From contig JACKBU010000053.1 in the NCBI GenBank assembly GCA_020634395.1, forward strand, positions 1-6,595: DNA of 6,595 nt. Reading direction: 5' to 3'. Origin of the DNA: Ardenticatenaceae bacterium. GTDB lineage: Bacteria > Chloroflexota > Anaerolineae > Promineifilales > Promineifilaceae. The translations under genes and the position numbers were made by a program. The notes under the pieces were generated by a model. It saw only the letters and a list, made by a program, of their open reading frames with translations, was not told where the DNA came from and did no database searches. Each line of letters opens with the position of its first letter. Within the stretch, counting starts at the first letter, position 1. Shown one piece after another: positions 1 through 4,248 of the stretch.

Positions 1-44
1 GTCATAAACAGACGATCTAGTTTCTCTGCAAAAGTTTCAGACAT
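1..44 (-). CDS. Partial gene, 5' end only: probable XRE-type helix-turn-helix regulator
   Basis: On the minus strand an ATG at 44-42 opens 14 complete codons reading MSETFAEKLDRLFM before the window edge. A ribosome-binding AGGA (plus-strand TCCT, 54-57) sits nine bases upstream, which supports this start. The pattern TFAxKLxRLF resembles the N termini of EspR-like XRE regulators of Actinobacteria and related groups, which bind DNA through a helix-turn-helix just after this segment; the helix-turn-helix itself lies outside the window. The gene is divergent from the small membrane-protein gene at 200, and a perfect palindrome lies between them, an arrangement typical of an autoregulating repressor. 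Family assignment rests on 14 residues, so it is a guess; that a real gene starts here is better supported by the start codon, RBS and context. Confidence 0.5.
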   Translation of the reverse strand, partial: MSETFAEKLDRLFM

Positions 45-93
45 GTTTGCTTTTCCTGTATGTTCAGCACTTAACACCCTGTCTCGTAATTTG

Positions 94-115
94 CGTATTG
101 AATATATTCAATACG
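94..115. promoter_or_regulatory. Perfect 22-bp palindrome in the divergent spacer, candidate operator
   Basis: The half-site CGTATTGAATA is followed by its exact reverse complement TATTCAATACG, giving 22 bp of dyad symmetry centred at 104/105. It sits 49 bp upstream of the minus-strand start at 44 and 84 bp upstream of the plus-strand ATG at 200, where it could overlap promoters in both directions. An AT-rich dyad of this length suits a homodimeric regulator; the TTGAATA half-site is reminiscent of ArsR/SmtB-type operators, but the neighbouring minus-strand product looks XRE-like and is the simplest candidate to bind it. There is no T-tract, so it is not an intrinsic terminator. Confidence 0.6.
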
Positions 116-199
116 GCAATTCTAGGATATATTACAACCGATGAACCTTTTACGCAACTATTATAGGGGGTTCGATAGAGGAATTAAGGAGAATTGACT

Positions 200-469
200 A
201 TGAACTGGCTTTTCGGCAGCTTGCTGACGGCCGCTCCCATCGTTTTGGCAGTAGGGCTGGCTGCAACGTTGATCATCTTATTTACTGGGGCCGGATTCCA
301 GGCGTTTCACGGCCGTTTCGGATGGGATATGCCTCGTGAGAGAAAGCGCAAACGACAGGGAGTGATTCTCAGTGCCGCCATACTTGCCCTACTCGCAGCC
401 TATCTACAGACGCCGCTGATCTGCTTTGTTATCTTTCCGGTTTTCGTCCTTATCTGGACTGTTCTGTAG
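200..469 (+). CDS. Small membrane protein of unknown function, 89 aa
   Basis: The start is the ATG at 200: AAGGAG at 186-191 lies eight bases upstream, whereas the in-frame TTG at 194 is only two bases from it and is unlikely. The protein begins MNWLFGSLLTAAPIVLAVGL. Residues about 4-30 form a strong hydrophobic helix. A short loop with a basic cluster (RERKRKR, 46-52) follows, then a hydrophobic stretch from about 54 to 89 that could hold one long or two short membrane helices. By the positive-inside rule the basic loop should be cytoplasmic. There is no signal-peptidase site or recognisable domain, and I do not recognise the family. A TATTAT hexamer at 159-164 could be its -10 box, but no good -35 lies at the right distance. 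It diverges from the putative regulator at 1-44 and may be controlled through the palindrome at 94-115. No terminator is evident after the stop. Confidence 0.7.
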   Translation: MNWLFGSLLTAAPIVLAVGLAATLIILFTGAGFQAFHGRFGWDMPRERKRKRQGVILSAAILALLAAYLQTPLICFVIFPVFVLIWTVL

Positions 470-573
470 GCTGAGAATATCTGCTGGAAGCTGTGGCGGC
501 TTATGACGAAGGAGGCAAATTTTCCCCCTTTGCGCGCAGGATATTCCCCCTACCCTACCGACTCACTGGCCAG

Positions 574-591
574 AGCTACCACCTGGTAGCT
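574..591. repeat. Inverted repeat, 8-bp arms
   Basis: AGCTACCA and its exact complement TGGTAGCT are separated by two bases (CC). As RNA this would form a 7-bp stem with a 4-base loop. It is not followed by a run of T, so it is not a canonical intrinsic terminator; it could be an operator or chance. It lies about 105 bp after the stop of the small membrane-protein gene and about 120 bp upstream of the promoter of the NACHT gene. Confidence 0.35.
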
Positions 592-709
592 GTTCGTCGA
601 TTTGGTGATTTCAACCGACAAAGGCCACTTGAAGTCTATTCACCAACTCCTTGACCTATACCGGCGGCGAACAGTTTGTCACAAGCGATTGTTAACAGGA
701 ATTCTCCCC

Positions 710-759
710 GTGACCCATCAGACCACTTTCTGGTATGATATGCGGGTGCATACAGAGGG
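710..759 (+). promoter_or_regulatory. Extended -10 promoter and RBS for the first NACHT gene
   Basis: TATGAT at 734-739 matches five of six bases of the sigma-70 -10 consensus and is preceded by TG one base upstream (731-732), forming an extended -10. GTGACC at 710-715 is a four-of-six -35 match with an 18-bp spacer. Transcription would start near 746, leaving a leader of about 20 bases. GAGGG at 755-759 is the Shine-Dalgarno, seven bases from the ATG at 767. A small dyad (TATGC / GCATA, 739-752) overlaps the expected start point and could be a regulator site or a leader hairpin. Confidence 0.55.
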
Positions 760-766
760 CTGAATC

Positions 767-3700
767 ATGTTTACGATAGAAACCTGGAAAGAAACCGCCG
801 GGCATAAACTGCAAGAATTGGGCACGTGGCTGCAACGTCGCCGCCAAGAAGATGTCCCTTACTTGGTTTATGGCACGCTGGTTGGGCTGACGCTCTGGCC
901 GTCAGTCGAAGCCGCCACCCAGACAGGTCAGTTTGGAGCCGTGATGGGGGCTGTTTATGGCGTGGCCGCCGGCGTCGGCGCTAACCTGCTGGCCAATCAA
1001 ATCGAAGCCTGGAAGAATCAGGCCGAACCACCGACGGAGGACGAGGTAGCCGATTGGGTTGCCCAGCAAGCCGCCGCCGACAATGACCTGCGCCAAGCCG
1101 TTGACGCCATCCTGGAAAAACTGGATGCTGTGGATAAGGCCCGTGCCGGACTTACCGCTGAAGATCGCGCCTGGTTTGCCCAAACGTTGGCAACAGAACT
1201 GGCCCAACTGGGCAACCTGGAACGGTTCACTGCTGTCTTGAAAGGCAGTGGGGCCATTGCCCAGGGAGAAGGAGCAACGGCCGTTGGCGAACGCGGTGTC
1301 TATATTGACGGGAATGTAGAAGGCCACATCATCACCGGTGATAAGAACCGTATTGTTGAGACGGAGCATTACTATGAGCACTACCACGCGGCCGATCCTT
1401 CCCAGGCTGTAGACATCCCGGCGTTACGAAGACAATATCTGCGCCGTTTGTTGGTGGACGCGAACACCCTATCCCTGACTGGGATTCACCCTAAAGCGGC
1501 CAGCGACGCCCCTGACGCCCGCCTGAATTTAGGCGCGGTGTACACAGCTTTGCTGACGACCCGCATGGAAGGTGGAGACATGATGGTGGGGAGAGTGTTA
1601 CCCGGTCACGCCGCCGAGAGCAGCCCGGTGTCGGCGCTGGCTCAGTTAAACCAAGAGCAACATCTGGCGTTGCTCGGCGATCCCGGCAGCGGCAAATCTA
1701 CCTTTGTTAACTTCGTAGCCATGTGCCTGGCCGGGGAATGCCTGGGCCGGGATGACATGAATCTGCAAATGCTCACCGCCTCTCTGCCCGATGATAAAGG
1801 GAAAGACCAGGAAGAACGGCAAAGTTGGAACCACCGGGCGTTGCTGCCGCTGCGTGTGGTCCTGCGCGACCTGGCCGCGCGTGGCCTACCTGAACCAGGG
1901 AAGATTGTCACCGCCGATCATCTATGGCGGTATTTGCAAAAGGAAATCAAAACGACGGCGTTCATTCCCTACTTGCGGCAAGAATTGGATAAAAAGGGTG
2001 GCTTGATTTTGTTGGACGGCCTGGACGAAGTGCCCGAAGCACAGCAGAGGCGGGCGCAGATCAAGCAGTTGGTGGAAGACTTAGTAGTCACACTGCCCCG
2101 CGTCCGCATTCTTGTTACCAGCCGTACCTATGCTTACCAAAAGCAGGATTGGCGGCTGGCCGGTTTTCACGAGGCGGTGTTGGCCCCCTTCTCGGCTGGC
2201 CAGATACGTCGCTTTGTGGACCGCTGGTATGGCCACATCGCGGCCCAACGGGGACTGCATGAAACGGCCGCTCAAGGCCGGACCGAACTGCTGAAACGGG
2301 CCATCTTTGGCAGCAGCCGGCTGAAAGGATTGGCCGAACGACCTTTGCTATTGACCCTAATGGCCAGCCTGCACGCCTGGCGTGGCGGGAGTTTCCCGGA
2401 GAAGCGAGAAGAACTGTATAACGATACGGTGGATTTGCTTCTGGATTGGTGGGAGAGCCAGCGCATCGTGCGCGATGATGCCGGGCAGGTTATGGTGATT
2501 CAACCCAGCCTGGTGGAATGGCTGAAGATTGACCGGGACAGTGTGCGGGATTTGCTGCACGAACTGGCTTTCAAGGCCCACAACGGCCAGCCGGACACGG
2601 TGGGGACTGCCGATATTCCCGAAAGCGATTTAGTGACCGGCTTGCTGGCCTTGAGCGACGATCCGGACTTGAAACCAACCCGGCTAATTGAATTCCTGAG
2701 CCAGCGCGCCGGGCTGATTGTGCCGCGCGGGGTGAAGGTCTATACCTTTCCCCATCGTACTTTCCAAGAATACCTGGCTGCCTGCTACCTGACCGACCAC
2801 GACTACCCGGATCAAATCGCTGGACTGGTGCGGGAGGACCCCAACCGCTGGCGCGAAGTGACCTTGCTGGCCGGCGCAAAAGCGGCGCGAGGCAGTGCCT
2901 CCACAATTTGGTCATTGGTGGAGGCACTCTGTTATCGGGAGCCGTCTGATGCTGGCAACAGCCTGGCCGACGTTTGGGGGGCGCACCTGGCGGGGCAGGC
3001 GTTGACCGAGGTGGCTAATTTGCAGAAAGTAAGCCCACGCAATGAGACGAAGGTGGCGCGGGTGAAGAGATGGCTGCTGCATATCATGGGTGGAAGCCAG
3101 TTACCGGCGACGGAGCGGGCCGCCACCGGCGTCAACCTAGCTGTTTTGGGCGACCCCCGGCCAGAGGCGATGACGGTTGACGGAATGCAATTTTGCTTTG
3201 TACCCAAGGGGGAATTTTGGATGGGAAGCGATGAGGATAATCCATTTGATAAAGATGCTGAACGTCCTCTACACAAAGTAGAGATTCCTTATGATTATTG
3301 GATTGGTTGTTATCCTGTTACCAATGTCCAGTTTCAAGAATTCGTTATTTCTGGTGGCTATAAAGAAGCCAGATTTTGGGTGGAAGCAGAAGCGCACGGT
3401 TACTGGAAAAACGGTGAAGTTGGTGGCGATCCCTGGATACCTGAGGAACGAAAGCATATGCAACGTTGGCGGCTTTGCCCTTATGATTACGGCAATCCTT
3501 TCAATTTATCGAATCATCCCGTCGTGGGCATTAATTGGTACGAAGCATTAGCTTTTACTCGTTGGTTAACGCAACGATGGCAGGCTAAAGATATTATCTC
3601 CAATAAATGGTCTGTGCAATTACCCTCGGAATTGGAATGGGAAAAAGCAGCTAAAGGTGGAGTTGAGATCGTAGAAGCACCAATAATTAGTTCTCTAATT

Positions 3701-4132
3701 GCCTGCAATGTCTTGCCAGAGTGTGTAATGGTGAAAAATACGGGTTCGCAAAGACGATTTCCTTGGGGCAATGCGTTTGATAAAAACCGAGTTAATGGTC
3801 AGGATACGGGCATTCGTGCAACCAACGCTGTAGGAGCTTTCACTAATGGCCGTTCCCCTTATGGTGTCTTTGGAATGAGTGGTAATGTTTTTGATTGGAC
3901 CCGCAGTGTCTGGGGAAAAGATACTGACAAAACCTTATGCAGATACCCTTATTGCGCAGGAGACGGTCGTGAGAACCTAGAACTGGACGATCTGAGAATA
4001 GTAAGAGGTGGGTCGTTTGGTGCTGACGAAAAGTGGCTCCGTTGTGCGGCTCGTGGCAGACGTTATCCTAAAGAAGGGGGCAACATCTACGGTTTTCGGG
4101 TTGTGGTGTCCCCAGTTTTCACCACTGGCTGA
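767..4132 (+). CDS. NACHT-family STAND NTPase with membrane-type N terminus and C-terminal FGE-sulfatase-like domain (gene A), 1121 aa
   Basis: Probable sensor-switch ATPase. Residues 31-46 and 54-76 are hydrophobic and glycine-spaced (G36/G40; G57/G61/G65/G69) and probably form a membrane hairpin. Residues 90-158 are helical. A Gly/Ala linker at 160-194 starts GSGAIAQGEGATAVG and ends near ITGD. A pre-NACHT segment (about 219-266, ending in a VYTALLTT strand) leads into the NTPase: Walker A GDPGSGKST 304-312, Walker B LILLDGLDEVP 413-423, sensor-1 strand ILVTSR 448-453. The helical arm carries RPLLLTL (525-531) and the hallmark FPHRTFQEYLAA (661-672). After an ERAATGVNLAVLGDPR connector, residues 802-1118 form an FGE-like domain: GEFWMGS 815-821, YPVTN 849-853, HPVVGINWYEA 917-927, LPSELEWEKAA 952-962, FPWGN 998-1002, YGVFGMSGNVFDW 1032-1044, RGGSF 1080-1084, GFR 1109-1111. 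Of the two catalytic FGE cysteines only C1093 is present; E1088 holds the other position, so enzymatic formylglycine formation is unlikely and a binding or sensor role is inferred. The FGE-coding part is about 45% G+C against about 62% before it. Start chosen by RBS and promoter spacing. Family assignment is secure; the biological role is inferred. Confidence 0.93.
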   Translation: MFTIETWKETAGHKLQELGTWLQRRRQEDVPYLVYGTLVGLTLWPSVEAATQTGQFGAVMGAVYGVAAGVGANLLANQIEAWKNQAEPPTEDEVADWVAQQAAADNDLRQAVDAILEKLDAVDKARAGLTAEDRAWFAQTLATELAQLGNLERFTAVLKGSGAIAQGEGATAVGERGVYIDGNVEGHIITGDKNRIVETEHYYEHYHAADPSQAVDIPALRRQYLRRLLVDANTLSLTGIHPKAASDAPDARLNLGAVYTALLTTRMEGGDMMVGRVLPGHAAESSPVSALAQLNQEQHLALLGDPGSGKSTFVNFVAMCLAGECLGRDDMNLQMLTASLPDDKGKDQEERQSWNHRALLPLRVVLRDLAARGLPEPGKIVTADHLWRYLQKEIKTTAFIPYLRQELDKKGGLILLDGLDEVPEAQQRRAQIKQLVEDLVVTLPRVRILVTSRTYAYQKQDWRLAGFHEAVLAPFSAGQIRRFVDRWYGHIAAQRGLHETAAQGRTELLKRAIFGSSRLKGLAERPLLLTLMASLHAWRGGSFPEKREELYNDTVDLLLDWWESQRIVRDDAGQVMVIQPSLVEWLKIDRDSVRDLLHELAFKAHNGQPDTVGTADIPESDLVTGLLALSDDPDLKPTRLIEFLSQRAGLIVPRGVKVYTFPHRTFQEYLAACYLTDHDYPDQIAGLVREDPNRWREVTLLAGAKAARGSASTIWSLVEALCYREPSDAGNSLADVWGAHLAGQALTEVANLQKVSPRNETKVARVKRWLLHIMGGSQLPATERAATGVNLAVLGDPRPEAMTVDGMQFCFVPKGEFWMGSDEDNPFDKDAERPLHKVEIPYDYWIGCYPVTNVQFQEFVISGGYKEARFWVEAEAHGYWKNGEVGGDPWIPEERKHMQRWRLCPYDYGNPFNLSNHPVVGINWYEALAFTRWLTQRWQAKDIISNKWSVQLPSELEWEKAAKGGVEIVEAPIISSLIACNVLPECVMVKNTGSQRRFPWGNAFDKNRVNGQDTGIRATNAVGAFTNGRSPYGVFGMSGNVFDWTRSVWGKDTDKTLCRYPYCAGDGRENLELDDLRIVRGGSFGADEKWLRCAARGRRYPKEGGNIYGFRVVVSPVFTTG
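2894..2928. repeat. Perfect 11-bp inverted repeat inside gene A
   Basis: AGTGCCTCCAC (2894-2904) is matched exactly by GTGGAGGCACT (2918-2928) across a 13-base loop. It lies within codons about 710-721, in the helical arm between the NACHT and FGE-like parts. An 11-bp perfect match at this spacing is unlikely by chance in a window this size. With no T-tract and an open frame through it, it is not a terminator. Confidence 0.6.
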
Positions 4133-4248
4133 TGCTTTAACCTCTAATCGGTAGTGCAGCCGCTCTTTGGCCAAATGCGTAGCATCGCTGCCGACGCGGG
4201 TCATGTATTTTTGCGAGACGGGTTGCTGCTTTTTGAAATAGGTTTGTG
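4133..4248. other. Spacer between genes A and B
   Basis: These 116 bases hold no terminator and no strong promoter, so read-through transcription from gene A into gene B is plausible. The minus strand is open throughout (from about 4273 down to a stop at 3977) and the spacer part encodes a protein-like string including MTRVGSDATHLAKERLHYRL from an ATG at 4204-4202. No RBS precedes it and it runs into the antisense of gene A, so I treat it as a possible relic of a lost gene rather than a gene. Confidence 0.4.

Larger units (their letters stand above)
470..766. other. Intergenic stretch with no convincing gene
   Basis: These 297 bases separate the small membrane-protein gene from the first NACHT gene. 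I see no RNA gene and no terminator with a T-tract. One plus-strand frame is open from 475 to the TGA at 652-654 (59 codons) and has a protein-like composition, but it lacks an ATG and a clear RBS; a GTG at 493 is the only plausible start. It could be a decayed gene end or chance. An inverted repeat occurs at 574-591 and an 8-bp palindrome TGTTAACA at 690-697. The promoter of the NACHT gene occupies the right end. Confidence 0.5.

Noticed and set aside
98..135. Sigma-70 promoter for the small membrane-protein gene built from TTGAAT or TTCAAT plus TAGGAT or TATTAC
   Set aside because: The hexamer and spacer combinations are poor and several are equally plausible in this AT-rich stretch; no single one can be supported.
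574..591. Intrinsic terminator after the small membrane-protein gene
   Set aside because: The stem is short and is followed by GTTCGTCG rather than a T-tract, so termination is not supported.
902..1387. Long minus-strand open frame (161 codons) opposite the start of gene A
   Set aside because: It lies wholly within gene A, has no supporting RBS or family motifs, and is explained by the high G+C of the real gene on the other strand.
2571..3276. Two minus-strand open frames (118 and 114 codons) opposite gene A
   Set aside because: They are antisense to conserved NACHT-arm and FGE codons, are rich in Arg/Ser/Pro as expected of antisense shadows, and have no gene context.
4211..4239. Possible promoter for gene B: TTGCGA, 17-bp spacer, TGAAAT
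   Set aside because: Each hexamer matches only four of six bases and the implied start would make a nearly leaderless transcript; read-through from gene A is at least as likely.
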